Shown: positions 9,676 through 18,664, counted from the stretch's first letter. The stretch: 64,000 nucleotides of DNA from Anaerobacillus arseniciselenatis (GCF_001865995.1 NZ_MLQQ01000018.1:186001-250000), one strand, 5' to 3'. Program-made: numbers and translations. Notes: generated by a model from the letters alone, not told the origin.

Positions 9676-10332
9676 ATGCGGTATTTATTTTTATTTATGC
9701 TAACTTTTGTGGTCATCAGTGGCTGTCAAACGAAAGAAACAAGTTTTCCTTTTAATAAAATCGATGATGACTTTGGATTATCAGCTTTTGAAATCCCTGA
9801 AAGCTGGAATGTATTACAAATCGGTTATCATTTTTCCTCGGAAAATCCAGATGAACCAGACTTATCGAAACGAATTTATACCGAGGAACCGCATATGGTG
9901 CAATTTCATTTCGGTAGAGCAAGTGAGGAAAACGAAATCGATATGGAAGAGATGAGGTTGCTTGAAGAGGGGATGGCTGAACGAGGTTCACCGAGTGCTC
10001 GGGCAACGAAACTCGTTTACAAGGTGAGTGCTGATCAACAGTTTGCAGAGTTGTGGATCAACAAAGAAGACCCCGACCTTCTAGAAACTAAGTTAGAAAA
10101 CATGCATCGTAGAGATAAAAACCGTTCCGTATTTGAGTACGGTGAAGTAATCGAAGTAAACGGTAAAAACGTCTACTATTCAGGTATGGAAGGAGATCCT
10201 CCAGAAAAATTTTATTGGGCCTCTTCTGATGCTAAATTAATGTTTTCTTTGTTATTTTTCGAAAGTGAATTAGGTGAAGAAGAAAGGCAACTAGAAAATA
10301 TGTTGCCAATCCTAGAAAAGCTAATAAAGTAG
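9676..10332 (+). CDS. Putative lipoprotein of unknown function
   Basis: 218 aa with a signal peptide and lipobox VISGC (Cys about residue 17), so it should be anchored on the outer membrane face. The rest is polar and acidic with no motif I recognise. GAGGGGG precedes the ATG. The downstream stretch to 10503 contains an imperfect inverted repeat with a following T run that may end the transcript. Confidence 0.8.
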   Translation: MRYLFLFMLTFVVISGCQTKETSFPFNKIDDDFGLSAFEIPESWNVLQIGYHFSSENPDEPDLSKRIYTEEPHMVQFHFGRASEENEIDMEEMRLLEEGMAERGSPSARATKLVYKVSADQQFAELWINKEDPDLLETKLENMHRRDKNRSVFEYGEVIEVNGKNVYYSGMEGDPPEKFYWASSDAKLMFSLLFFESELGEEERQLENMLPILEKLIK

Positions 10333-10386
10333 GTCCTTATGCAAACTCAAAAACGATAACCAAAATTAAATCACGTACCTCATTAG

Positions 10387-10503
10387 AGGCTGTCCCATGA
10401 GTGTCAGATACTATACGAATATACTATTTTATAGATGTATACATATAATATTCGTCTATAAATTAGGTATTTAGCGTTACTGCCATTTGTTTCAAGACAG
10501 CCT
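10387..10503. repeat. Degenerate GTGTCAGA-type inverted element
   Basis: AGGCTGTC (10387-10394) is inverted at 10496-10503, with GAGTGTCAGATAC just inside the left arm and AT-rich arms inside. It resembles the elements at 54310-54429 and 61009-61215. The right arm is followed by ATTTTTG, so it could also terminate the lipoprotein transcript. Confidence 0.6.
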
Positions 10504-10526
10504 ATTTTTGTTATGTGGAAATATTT

Positions 10527-10612
10527 GGTTAGTTAAGATGTATCTCATGACGTAATTGAGGTCATTAGCTTTGGTGACGGGTTGTGCCGTCATGACGGTT
10601 TTGTATGTATTA
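10527..10612. repeat. Composite repeat fragment (C and A modules)
   Basis: GGTTAGTTAAGATGTATCTC followed by ATTGAGGTCATTAGC matches the internal stretch of the large repeat at 45328-45366. It is followed directly by GGTGACGGG...CCGTCATGACGGTTTTGTATG, an A module with a short hairpin. Confidence 0.7.
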
Positions 10613-10906
10613 TCCTGCCTTTATGTCCTCAAAGCTAAATTTCCGACCATTTCCGTATTTTTTAAAGATATAGTATGTTAAAAATCCTGCGATTGCTGAA
10701 AGAAGTACAACAGCCGCAATCATTATGTATAGTAGCCAATCAGAATAAATATAAAAGGTGACGGTCACTGTAAAAGCGATCGAAACTAACGATATTAGTA
10801 AACTCCTTAAAAAGTTACTTAACTGAAAGCAGAGAAGAATAGAAAACATAGCCGGAACGATAATACTTATTAAGCCAATTAAAATGACGATATGTAGCCA
10901 AGCCAT
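10610..10906 (-). CDS. Small membrane protein, unknown function
   Basis: 98 aa with three hydrophobic segments (about 4-30, 32-55, 57-82) and a basic, polar tail. AAAGGGG lies upstream of the ATG. No family recognised. It runs opposite to the lipoprotein gene and its 3' end abuts an A-module repeat, which may supply the termination structure. Confidence 0.65.
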   Translation of the reverse strand: MAWLHIVILIGLISIIVPAMFSILLCFQLSNFLRSLLISLVSIAFTVTVTFYIYSDWLLYIMIAAVVLLSAIAGFLTYYIFKKYGNGRKFSFEDIKAG

Positions 10907-11056
10907 AAACCAAAACCCCTTTCATTCATATGTATTTCAACAGATTGTTCACAATTCTGTCACAACTCTTAATGAAAGTATAATATAAGCGCTTCCAAAT
11001 GTATGTAGGTTAAATTTGGTAAAACGTTAATATTGATTATGAAATTCGTTACATAA

Positions 11057-11176
11057 TAATGAATTTCATAATTCAATATTTTCGCCACGAAGAGCAATAT
11101 ATAGTTGCGTCAAAACCATTCGCAAACCATATATTGCGTGATGTGGCTCGTTTTTGGTAATTATGAAATTCACTCA
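11057..11176. repeat. ~120-bp terminal-inverted-repeat element, copy A
   Basis: Starts ATGAATTTCATAATT and ends AATTATGAAATTCAC. The inside carries CAATATATAGTTGCG...CGCAAACCATATATTG as an inner inverted repeat. Near-identical to 23656-23776 (inverted) and 52322-52440. No coding capacity. Confidence 0.85.
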
Positions 11177-11266
11177 TATATGTGATTTTTGCAAATAGTA
11201 AAAACAATTTAGTTTGTGAATTGTTTAACATATATTGTTAAATAATACATTTAAGGAGGTGATCGC

Positions 11267-11431
11267 ATGGGTAAAAATAGAAAACGCGATAATCGTAACA
11301 ACAATAACAACAATAATGATTTAAACATCGATAATGCAAACACTGAGTTTGCATCCGACAATGATGCACAAGATTTAAATCGCGATAATCGCAACAACCG
11401 CAACAATCGTAATGATAACAATGACAAATAA
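11267..11431 (+). CDS. Small acid-soluble spore protein, gamma type (SspE-like)
   Basis: A 54-aa Asn-rich, hydrophilic protein preceded by a perfect AAGGAGG. The centre reads NTEFASDNDAQ, close to the TEFASE-DAQ motif of gamma-type SASP, which is the cleavage site of the germination protease GPR. These proteins store amino acids in the spore and are degraded at germination. It is shorter than B. subtilis SspE (84 aa), has one GPR site and uses Asn where SspE is Gln-rich. Expression should be forespore-specific (SigG); a TGAAT at 11217 could be part of the -35 but the -10 is unconvincing. An intrinsic terminator follows. Confidence 0.72.
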   Translation: MGKNRKRDNRNNNNNNNDLNIDNANTEFASDNDAQDLNRDNRNNRNNRNDNNDK

Positions 11432-11439
11432 TTTTGGTA

Positions 11440-11476
11440 AAGCTGCCGCATACTATCTACTTGCGGTAGCTTTTTT
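11440..11476 (+). terminator. Terminator of the SASP gene
   Basis: AAGCTGCCGCA pairs with TGCGGTAGCTT around a short loop, followed by a T run (to 11476). Confidence 0.88.
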
Positions 11477-11632
11477 ATATTTTACTATTTTCTAAAAGGT
11501 TAACAACAGTGAGAGATGGAGAATACTAAAAGCTACAATTGTACATCGAGGTGGGCTGTTTTTCGGATTTTTTTGTTGTTAATTTCTACTAATGGTATAA
11601 TGGGTTGAAAAATTACGCTATTTGGAGGCAAT

Positions 11633-12112
11633 ATGTTAACTTTTGAACAAAAACTTGCAATTATTGAATCTTATCCTGAATTAACTCGTCACGATGTTTC
11701 GTTAAATCGTGTCAACTTTCATTTTGAAGAAAGTGGCAGTGACAAGAAGAATGTTGTTTATCACCTACACCCGAACGGGAACGGCTTTGTATACGCCGGC
11801 AAATTAAAAGTACCCAAGAAGGATCCTAAAGGTATGGTCAATATTAGAAACTTTTCTGAAGAAGATTTACGTTCACTCATCGAACGTTCAATTGAGTCCC
11901 TACATCCTGATGCAGTGTCAGAAGAAGATGAGCAAAGCGAAGAAGACGCATGGCTTAAAATTTGGGTCGACAAGGAGAACCATACTCTTGAAATCATTAA
12001 AGAAGATGAGATGTGGAACGTGTACGCAGGAGAACAGCTAGATGGAACTTTTCCATCTTACAATGAAGCAAAACAATATTTGCTTGAAGAAGGCTTTAAA
12101 CCGAAGCGCTAA
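11633..12112 (+). CDS. Conserved hypothetical protein, cytosolic
   Basis: 159 aa, acidic, no signal peptide or membrane segment. GGAGG lies six bases before the ATG. The N-terminal half contains an HFEESGSD...VVYHLHPNGNGFVYAG stretch and a small domain ending with SLIERSIESL; the C-terminal half (about 105-155) looks like a short beta-rich repeat ending in a SYNEAKQYL helix. It resembles small uncharacterised Bacillus proteins but I cannot name a family. An inverted repeat at 12172-12205 lies downstream. Confidence 0.75.
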   Translation: MLTFEQKLAIIESYPELTRHDVSLNRVNFHFEESGSDKKNVVYHLHPNGNGFVYAGKLKVPKKDPKGMVNIRNFSEEDLRSLIERSIESLHPDAVSEEDEQSEEDAWLKIWVDKENHTLEIIKEDEMWNVYAGEQLDGTFPSYNEAKQYLLEEGFKPKR

Positions 12113-12561
12113 ACGACATATGAGGAATGCTACTATCGGAAAACTTAACTAAAAGCTTCGATAAAAAATGAGAAGAGATGGCCAACGTAATGTGACCATC
12201 TCTTCGTTTCCTTACCCATTCATTAGCTTTACTTACAATCTGGGGTCGTATCGATTACTTTTAATCACAGAAACACCTCATTTCATTCATGTTAAAAACA
12301 ATCTTGAAATTTCTGGTCACTGTGCAAAAGAATCACCTCATAACTGTATATCAACATCAACTAAGTGATGGGATTAGGTTAGGAGAGCATTACTGCCCTC
12401 GAATAATATGATGTCCTAAGGAGACAATTTTACTATAGCAATTATTGTTAAAAAACTTACGGATGACGACATTAAATATTGATTAATAGTTCTCAAGAAT
12501 TAATAAATTTAAATCAGTCGTCAATAAAAATGCCAATAAAACCAAAAGAAGAGGTTACTAC
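12113..12561. promoter_or_regulatory. Long leader region of the DEAD-box helicase gene
   Basis: 449 bases. GAAGAGATGG / CCATCTCTTC (12172-12205) is a stem that could end the upstream transcript. Further on, TTAGGA...TCCTAA (about 12378-12419) and TGACGAC / GTCGTCA (12464-12470 / 12517-12523, with further AT pairing inside) can fold just before the ribosome binding site AGAGGT. Long structured leaders are common on cold-shock helicase mRNAs; that such control operates here is inference. Confidence 0.4.
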
Positions 12562-14007
12562 ATGATGAAACAATTTAACGATTTACCATTAAATGAAGAC
12601 TTAAAACGGGCTCTTTCTAGCTTGAATTACGAAAAACCTACCGAAGTACAAGCCAAAGTTATACCATTAGCTTTACAAAAAGAAGACCTTGTCGTTAAAT
12701 CACAAACGGGAAGCGGTAAGACAGCAGCCTTTGGCATTCCGCTTTGTGAATTAGTGGAATGGGAGGAAAATAAGCCACAGGTCTTAATTTTAACACCAAC
12801 GAGAGAGCTTGCTGTACAAGTAAAACAAGACATCACGAACATTGGTCGATTTAAACGTATTAAAGCCACGGCGGTATATGGGAAATCTCCTTTTGATAAA
12901 CAAAAGTTAGAGCTTAAGCAAAAATCTCATGTGGTTGTTGGAACTCCAGGACGTGTGCTCGACCATATTGAAAAAGGAACACTTATCTTGGACAAAGTAA
13001 AGTATCTGGTCATTGATGAAGCAGATGAAATGTTGAATATGGGTTTTATTGACCAAGTAGAATCAATTATTAAAGAAGTTCCTAAAGACCGAGTCACCAT
13101 GCTGTTTTCGGCAACATTACCAGACGATATTAAAAACCTTAGTCATAAATACATGAAAACCCCTACTCAAATCGAAGTTACATCTACAGCGGGGATCACG
13201 ACTGATAAAATCGAACACTTTGTCATTAAAGTCGCTAATGACGATAAGTTTTCGCTCCTTAGAGATATGACAATCGTAGAAAATCCAGATAGTTGCATTA
13301 TATTTTGCCGAACCCAAGAACAAGTCGAAAATTTGATTGAGCAACTAAACGAATATGATTATCCTTGTGACAAACTTCATGGAGGTATGTATCAAGACGA
13401 CCGTTTTGCAGTGATGGACGATTTTAGACGTGGCAAATTTATATATTTAGTCGCGACAGACGTAGCGGCAAGAGGGATTGATATTGAAAATATTAGCCAT
13501 GTCATCAACTACGACCTTCCACTAGAAAAAGAAAGCTATGTTCACCGGACCGGTAGAACTGGAAGAGCAGGAAAAACAGGAAAAGCAATTACATTTGTAA
13601 CACCACACGAAGGAAGACGATTATCAGAAATCGAAGAGTTTGTTGGTTTTCACCTACAAATAATAGAGGCACCGACCCAACAAGAGGTCGATAATGGGAA
13701 AACAGCTTTCGAAGCGAAATTAAACGCCCGTCCAAAGATCAAAAAGGATAAGAGTGAAGAGTTAAACAAAGATATCATGAAGCTCTATTTTAATGGCGGA
13801 AAGAAAAAGAAGCTGCGTGCGGTTGACTTCGTGGGGACGATCGCCAAATTAGACGGAGTAACTGCCGATGACATCGGCATTATCGACATCCAAAACAGTG
13901 TCACCTATGTAGACATTTTAAATGGCAAAGGTCCTCTTGTCATTAATGAGATGAAAACAACAAAAGTGAAAGGAAAGCAGTTAAAAGTTCATAAGGCGAA
14001 GAAGTAA
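12562..14007 (+). CDS. dbpA: DEAD-box RNA helicase DbpA (YxiN type)
   Basis: A 481-aa ATP-dependent RNA helicase acting in 50S ribosome assembly. Visible motifs in order: Q motif near residue 28, GSGKT (about 50), PTRELA, the DEAD box at 151 (VIDEADEML), SAT (FSATLPD), then [11 protein letters not shown] and [10 protein letters not shown] in the second RecA domain. The tail (about 405-478, [15 protein letters not shown]...) is the RRM-like DbpA RNA-binding domain, which in B. subtilis YxiN binds hairpin 92 of 23S rRNA. Length matches YxiN (479 aa). Two adjacent ATG codons are possible starts. Confidence 0.94.
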   Translation: MMKQFNDLPLNEDLKRALSSLNYEKPTEVQAKVIPLALQKEDLVVKSQTGSGKTAAFGIPLCELVEWEENKPQVLILTPTRELAVQVKQDITNIGRFKRIKATAVYGKSPFDKQKLELKQKSHVVVGTPGRVLDHIEKGTLILDKVKYLVIDEADEMLNMGFIDQVESIIKEVPKDRVTMLFSATLPDDIKNLSHKYMKTPTQIEVTSTAGITTDKIEHFVIKVANDDKFSLLRDMTIVENPDSCIIFCRTQEQVENLIEQLNEYDYPCDKLHGGMYQDDRFAVMDDFRRGKFIYLVATDVAARGIDIENISHVINYDLPLEKESYVHRTGRTGRAGKTGKAITFVTPHEGRRLSEIEEFVGFHLQIIEAPTQQEVDNGKTAFEAKLNARPKIKKDKSEELNKDIMKLYFNGGKKKKLRAVDFVGTIAKLDGVTADDIGIIDIQNSVTYVDILNGKGPLVINEMKTTKVKGKQLKVHKAKK

Positions 14008-14069
14008 TAACACAAAGTGGGGATGTGTGTCGAAGGGGGTCAATACGGATGAGGTTGTAAATATTTATA

Positions 14070-14395
14070 AAAACCTACATTATGATCTTCAATGTGCGTT
14101 AAAGTGGAAAATACCGTAATATCCGTGCGTAATGAGAGCTTCAATGTGCACGAAAAAGGAAGACTCTGTAAAATCTGTGCGTAATGAAAGCTTCAATATG
14201 CTTGATAATGGTGTTAACTGTAAAAAACAAGTGTGTTGAAGGGGTCAATGCACGTGAATCTGGTAACAACTGTAAAAAACACGTGCATTGAAGGGCTCAA
14301 TGCACGTGAATATGGTATTAATTTGTAAAAAACGTGTGGAATGACCGGTTCATTACACGTGAAAATAGGAATTACTGTAAAAATCATTAATAATA
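14070..14395 (-). repeat. Array of about six ~52-bp terminator-like hairpin units
   Basis: Read on the minus strand, each unit is a hairpin such as GTGCATTGAGCCCTTCAATGC followed by GTTTTTTACAG. The three nearest the nitrilase gene are nearly perfect; those further away are degenerate. Spacing is 52-53 bp. The array follows the 3' end of the minus-strand nitrilase gene and has the orientation needed to terminate it. Confidence 0.75.
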
Positions 14396-14427
14396 AGAGC
14401 TCGTAAACACTATGATATTGATATTTC

Positions 14428-15204
14428 TTAATATAAATCTGTACGCCGATCAGCAAAAATCGGAATTTGCTTACGAACTTGAGCGACTTTATCTAAATCG
14501 ATTGTCGCTGTGATCTGCGTCGGCTCTTTACTAGCTTCGACTAACACATCGCCCCATGGGTTAATCACCATTGAATGGCCGGCAAATTCATTTTTCGGAT
14601 CACTTCCTGCTCGATTACTAGCAACGATATAACATTGATTTTCAATCGCTCGACTTATGAGTATAGTGCGCCAATGCTCAACTCTTGCTAACGGCCATTC
14701 TGCAACGACAAAAATAACTTCGGCACCATCGACTGCATGGGCGCGAACCCACTCCGGAAAACGAATGTCATAACAAATAATTCCCGCACATGACGCTCCA
14801 TCAACAGTAAAAAGACCTTTTGTATTTCCCGCTTGTAAATAATGGTGTTCATCCATCAATTTAAATAAATGAACTTTACTATATTCGCCGACACAGCGCC
14901 CATTCCGGTCAAAAAAGTACATCGTATTCGTAATTCCGTCCGACGATTTTTTCGCAATCGATCCACCAACAATGTTTACTTTATATTTTCGGGCAAGCTC
15001 TGATAAAAACTGTTGTGAATCGAGACCGTTCTCATCGGCAATTTCATCCAACCGAGATAAATCATAGCCTGTCGTCCATAATTCCGGCAGGACGATCACA
15101 TCAGGATGTTCTTTTATCGCTTTCGTTACTTCAGCCTCGACGACTTGCTTATTTTTACTAGGGTCGCCAAACTCAATATCCATTTGAATACAAGTTATTT
15201 TCAT
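14428..15204 (-). CDS. Carbon-nitrogen hydrolase, omega-amidase type (MtnU/YafV-like)
   Basis: A 258-aa cytosolic nitrilase-superfamily amidase. The Glu-Lys-Cys triad is clear: Glu41 (VLPELWTTG), Lys110 (YSKVHLF) and Cys144 (GIICYDIRFPEW). Enzymes of this branch hydrolyse alpha-keto acid amides such as 2-oxoglutaramate or 2-oxosuccinamate, and in bacilli the MtnU homologue works with methionine salvage. No salvage genes are adjacent. A TTG at 15213 opens a slightly longer frame, but it touches the GGGAG, so the ATG at 15204 (nine bases away) is the likely start. Confidence 0.88.
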   Translation of the reverse strand: MKITCIQMDIEFGDPSKNKQVVEAEVTKAIKEHPDVIVLPELWTTGYDLSRLDEIADENGLDSQQFLSELARKYKVNIVGGSIAKKSSDGITNTMYFFDRNGRCVGEYSKVHLFKLMDEHHYLQAGNTKGLFTVDGASCAGIICYDIRFPEWVRAHAVDGAEVIFVVAEWPLARVEHWRTILISRAIENQCYIVASNRAGSDPKNEFAGHSMVINPWGDVLVEASKEPTQITATIDLDKVAQVRKQIPIFADRRTDLY

Positions 15205-15364
15205 TCGTATCAACTCCCATCGCCTCGTTGCTTTTAACTTTACAGATAGATCCGTTTCTTTTCAATAAAAACAGATAATTCGAAATTGACCGTGCAAACT
15301 TACAATGTACTCCCATTTCGAAAATTCATTTGACAACACTCATAATTTTGGAAATCTAAACCAC

Positions 15365-15387
15365 ACTATAATGTACTGTATTATAGT
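15365..15387. promoter_or_regulatory. Inverted repeat over the probable -10 of the NhaC gene
   Basis: ACTATAAT-N7-ATTATAGT is a perfect 8-bp inverted repeat that includes a TATAAT (15367-15372) and ends 15 bases before the start codon. It may be a repressor operator or a hairpin beside the ribosome binding site. Confidence 0.45.
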
Positions 15388-15402
15388 AAGGAGATAGTTA
15401 AT

Positions 15403-16809
15403 ATGGAAGCGAATTGGCTCGCAATTTTACCTTTTTTAGTCGTTATTCCGATTGCCATTTATACAAAAGAAGTATTACCAGGACTAATAGTCGGGCTTGT
15501 TGTAGGTTCATACATTATTTCACCTTCAATTGTTGGTGGAATGGAGACGATGCTTTTTTACGTCGTCCAAGCATTAATCGATGAAAATAATATTAAAATC
15601 GTCGTCTTTTTATACGCCTTTTCAGGTCTCGTCGGTATTATTAAAGTGAGTGGTGGGATTAAAGGTTTTGTAGAAAATGCTGCCGAAAAAATTACGACAA
15701 AAAAACAAGCACTACTTCTTACCTATGTTTCAACGATTGGAACGTTTAGTGCACCGACGTTTCGATTTGTAACAATTGCGCCGATCATGAAGGCACTTTT
15801 GAAAAAAGTAAAAATGTCGACGAAAGAACTTGGCTTCGTCATTGAAACTACAGCAACTCCAGTTATCGTATTAATCCCTGTTGCAACAGCGTTCGTCGGC
15901 TACATGGTATCGATCATTCAAGTTTCTGTACAAAATGAAGCAGGGACTGCGGACCCGTACAATTTATTTTTACAAAGTATACCGTTTAATTTTTTTGCGA
16001 TCGTTATCATTCTCGTTGGAATTTACCTTAGCTTTTTTCATCCATCACATACCGATGCTCCGACAGAAATGGAAGGAGAGGAAAAAGAGGAAGAGGATTG
16101 GCGAGACTGTCATCCGGCCGTATCGAGAGAACTACCTTCAAAACCGTGGAATTTAATCTTGCCAATTGTGCTAGTTATTACTTTAACTTTATTTTTAACG
16201 TGGTGGGATGGATATAGTGAAGGAGTTTCAGTATTTGAAGCATTTATGCAAGCCGATGTCCTACAAGCGATGGTGATTGCCTTATTATTCACCGTGTTTA
16301 TTACAATTGCCTTTTTACTGTTCCAACGTTTTCAATTAAGCAATATCATTACGAGCTTTATTTATGGTGGGAATGAATTGATGTCTGTCATTGTTTTATT
16401 ATCGGTCGTTTGGGGACTAGCATCGGTTACCGATGATTTAGGATTTTCCGAATTTGTGACCGCTCATACAGAGTGGATTCCAGATACATTTATCGTGCCT
16501 CTGTTATTTGTATTTGGCGCTGTGATTTCCTACTTTATCGGTTCTGCTTGGGGAACGTGGGGGATTTTAATGCCTCTAGGGATTTCGCTATCTTTAACAA
16601 CAGATGTCTCATTACCGTTAATAATCGGGGCTGTATTTGCCAGTGGCTCATTTGGTGCAGTGGCATCGCCCCTTAGTGATGATACAAATACAATCGCTAA
16701 AATTTTAGGTTTACAAGTAATGGATTATGCTAAATTTAAATTAAAACCAGCGCTCATAGCAGCTGGAATTGCTACCGTTTTATATACAGGATTTTCGTTC
16801 TTTTTATAA
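15403..16809 (+). CDS. NhaC-family Na+/H+ antiporter
   Basis: A 468-aa integral membrane protein with about 11 TM segments and a charged loop (about 222-245, EGEEKEEEDW). Near the C-terminus it has IGSAWGTWGILMPL and ASPLSDDTNT, the conserved pair of motifs of NhaC-type antiporters. It should exchange Na+ (or an organic couple such as malate/lactate) for protons at the cytoplasmic membrane; the exact substrate cannot be read. AAGGAGA precedes the ATG. Monocistronic, with a terminator at 16829-16865 and an inverted repeat over the promoter region. Confidence 0.88.
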   Translation: MEANWLAILPFLVVIPIAIYTKEVLPGLIVGLVVGSYIISPSIVGGMETMLFYVVQALIDENNIKIVVFLYAFSGLVGIIKVSGGIKGFVENAAEKITTKKQALLLTYVSTIGTFSAPTFRFVTIAPIMKALLKKVKMSTKELGFVIETTATPVIVLIPVATAFVGYMVSIIQVSVQNEAGTADPYNLFLQSIPFNFFAIVIILVGIYLSFFHPSHTDAPTEMEGEEKEEEDWRDCHPAVSRELPSKPWNLILPIVLVITLTLFLTWWDGYSEGVSVFEAFMQADVLQAMVIALLFTVFITIAFLLFQRFQLSNIITSFIYGGNELMSVIVLLSVVWGLASVTDDLGFSEFVTAHTEWIPDTFIVPLLFVFGAVISYFIGSAWGTWGILMPLGISLSLTTDVSLPLIIGAVFASGSFGAVASPLSDDTNTIAKILGLQVMDYAKFKLKPALIAAGIATVLYTGFSFFL

Positions 16810-16828
16810 TTCGGGTTATAAAATGATG

Positions 16829-16865
16829 CAAGCAGCCTTTCAATCGATATGAGGCTGCTTTTTCT
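16829..16865 (+). terminator. Terminator of the NhaC gene
   Basis: AAGCAGCCT (16830-16838) pairs with AGGCTGCTT (16852-16860), followed by TTTCT. Confidence 0.85.
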
Positions 16866-16879
16866 ATTTATCCCTATTA

Positions 16880-16940
16880 CGTATCTATGAGTAGTTGCGT
16901 AAAGTTGATTGTAACTACATCGTGAAATTCACTTAATTGA
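16880..16940. repeat. Decayed fragment of the ~120-bp element
   Basis: GTAGTTGCGTAAAG...GTAACTAC followed by GTGAAATTCACTTAATT is a shortened version of the right half of the element at 40158-40278. Confidence 0.6.
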
Positions 16941-16969
16941 TAAAAATTTAAAAAGTACAAACGGAACAC

Positions 16970-17105
16970 TTGTTCTTATCAGTGGGGATTGATATAATAT
17001 AAACAAGAAGTAGAAAAGGTTGGTGGTGCTCTAAGTCGGTATTGCAATAACGCAAGACCATGTTGTTATTCAAATTTGGTAGGTATTATACCGACAGAAA
17101 ATAGT
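16970..17105 (+). ncRNA. Candidate small RNA or structured leader
   Basis: TTGTTC (16970-16975) and TATAAT (16993-16998) are 17 bases apart, a good SigA-type promoter. Downstream, GTCGGTAT (17035-17042) pairs with ATACCGAC (17088-17095), and inside it AATAAC (17046-17051) pairs with GTTATT (17065-17070). No ORF follows until 17223, which appears to have its own -10 (TATAAT 17192-17197). No known RNA family was recognised; the RNA is a proposal from promoter plus fold. Confidence 0.4.
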
Positions 17106-17222
17106 TAATACGTTGTGAAAATTTGAGGCTGTATATCACTGTATTGTCGTCCATAGTTACTAATTTTGTATTTTGTATGTTTAATTCATGCTATAATAAA
17201 GATACGTAAATGGGGGATTTAT

Positions 17223-17600
17223 ATGGAAAAATTATTAAAACAATTTATGGAACAAATCAATCAACGCTTTGACAACTTTGACACGAATATTCAAGACGTC
17301 CGCTCAGAAATCGTTTTCTTAAAAAATGGACAAGCTGAATTGACCAAAGAAGTGCACGGGTTAAAAGAAGGTCAGAAAAAACTTGAAGTAGGTCAGAAAA
17401 AGCTTGAAGAAGGTCAGCGGCAATTGCAATCTGATGTTACTGAAATAAAGCTCGGGCAAGAACGTCTACAAAAGAATATTATTGACAGCCTTGGTACGTA
17501 TACTGAAAAGATAGCTGAACATGTTGATTACCGTACTGATGCCTTAAATAAACGTGTGTATCGTTTAGAAATTGAAGTTGAGCGAATGAGTAGACAATAA
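17223..17600 (+). CDS. Coiled-coil protein of unknown function
   Basis: 125 aa, entirely hydrophilic and helical. It contains a short tandem heptad-like repeat, LKEGQKKLEVGQKKLEEGQ (about residues 50-70), flanked by coiled-coil sequence. GGGGG precedes the ATG at 17223; a frame opening at 17166 lacks a binding site. It belongs to a family of small Bacillus coiled-coil proteins, and a decayed relative lies at 43249. Role unknown; it may act as an oligomerising partner. A terminator follows. Confidence 0.78.
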   Translation: MEKLLKQFMEQINQRFDNFDTNIQDVRSEIVFLKNGQAELTKEVHGLKEGQKKLEVGQKKLEEGQRQLQSDVTEIKLGQERLQKNIIDSLGTYTEKIAEHVDYRTDALNKRVYRLEIEVERMSRQ

Positions 17601-17619
17601 ATTATATATAACATTAATG

Positions 17620-17682
17620 AGAGTTTTCATGAAAGTGTTTAGTGACTAATGTCATGGCACTTTACCATGGAACTCTTTTTTT
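17620..17682 (+). terminator. Terminator of the coiled-coil gene
   Basis: GAGTTTTCATGAAAGTG pairs with CACTTTACCATGGAACTC with small mismatches, followed by seven T residues. Confidence 0.8.
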
Positions 17683-17690
17683 GTAAAAAA

Positions 17691-17783
17691 AAGTTGGTTA
17701 GTGGCTAGTGGTTAGGAGACCCTCGCCCGACTTTTCATGTTGGGTGGTGTTGGCAGGCATGCCGGCATTAGAGCTTTGTATCT
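17691..17783. repeat. Composite repeat fragment (GTTGGTTAG, CCCTCGCCCGACTTTTCAT, A module)
   Basis: GTTGGTTAGTGGCTAGT is followed by ACCCTCGCCCGACTTTTCAT and a GGTGTTGGCAGG...GCCGGCAT...TTTGTAT hairpin. The order is identical at 45149-45236. The remaining bases to 17941 hold nothing recognisable. Confidence 0.7.
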
Positions 17784-17944
17784 TACAGCAACTAAGTAGC
17801 TTAAGGGATCGCATGAACTTAATTTCAATAACAACGCTAATCCATCTTTTACTTGCCAACTTGAATACAACCTCAATAAAAAGGAAATCCTTCCAAAATG
17901 TCGTATGTAATACTTAAATAGAAAAACTTCAATTTAAGGGGATG

Positions 17945-18664
17945 ATGAAGATCGATAAAAAAATCGTTCAATTAGCGAAATTAATAAAAACCTCCACACA
18001 TACAGTAGTTCTTACAGGAGCTGGAATGTCGACAGAGAGTGGCATCCCTGATTTTCGCTCCCGTTCTGGTTGGTGGAAAAATATCGATCCACTAACGGTC
18101 GCAACTGTCGAGGCGTTACAAAGTAATTATGAGCTATTCCATCAGTTTTACAGCGCACGAATAGAGGCACTAGCAAAGTGCAAACCTCACGAAGGGTATC
18201 AAATGTTAGCCAATTGGGAACAAAACGGACTCCTACACCGAGTCGCCACGCAAAATGTCGATGGCTTTCACCATCAAGCAGGGAATCGTCATGTCGACGA
18301 ATTACACGGTTCAATTTTAACGTATCGCTGCCAACAATGTGAAAAAGAAGCGAGCAAGCAGGCTTTTATCGATAAAAAACATTGCAGCTCGTGCGACGGC
18401 AAATTACGTCCTAACGTCGTTCTTTTTGGTGAAACACTTCCAGAAGAAGCGTGGAACAACGCACTATACCATATTCAAAAAGCTGATCTTGTGATCGTAA
18501 TCGGTACGAGCCTTCAAGTGTACCCAGTTAGTCAACTACCGACAATGACGAATGGAACGACGGTTTGCATTAATAAGGAAGTAGGGGTAGAGCAATCTTT
18601 TTTCGATCTAGTGATTGAAGGCAGCGCCAAAGAAACGTTGGTAAATGTTAACCAATTACTATAA
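17945..18664 (+). CDS. NAD-dependent protein deacylase (Sir2 family)
   Basis: About 239 aa, a soluble sirtuin that removes acyl groups from lysine using NAD+. Visible motifs: VVLTGAGMSTESGIPDFRS (NAD site, about 19-37), TQNVDGFHHQAG, the catalytic His in ELHGSIL, and four zinc Cys in CQQC and CSSC, followed by RPNVVLFGE and GTSLQVYP. Zn2+ binding and all NAD contacts look intact. Two ATGs lie at 17942 and 17945 directly after AAGGGG; the second is preferred but spacing is short for both. It resembles B. subtilis SrtN (YhdZ). Confidence 0.92.
   Translation: MKIDKKIVQLAKLIKTSTHTVVLTGAGMSTESGIPDFRSRSGWWKNIDPLTVATVEALQSNYELFHQFYSARIEALAKCKPHEGYQMLANWEQNGLLHRVATQNVDGFHHQAGNRHVDELHGSILTYRCQQCEKEASKQAFIDKKHCSSCDGKLRPNVVLFGETLPEEAWNNALYHIQKADLVIVIGTSLQVYPVSQLPTMTNGTTVCINKEVGVEQSFFDLVIEGSAKETLVNVNQLL

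Noticed and set aside
12168-12368. 66-codon open frame upstream of dbpA
   Set aside because: No ribosome binding site; overlaps a hairpin and the helicase leader.
14070-14395. CRISPR array
   Set aside because: Units are hairpins with T runs, spaced 52-53 bp and degenerate; the sequence between the stems is itself conserved, so there are no unique spacers, and no cas genes are near.
17708-17917. 69-codon open frame after the coiled-coil gene
   Set aside because: Runs through a composite repeat copy, has no ribosome binding site and no protein-like composition.
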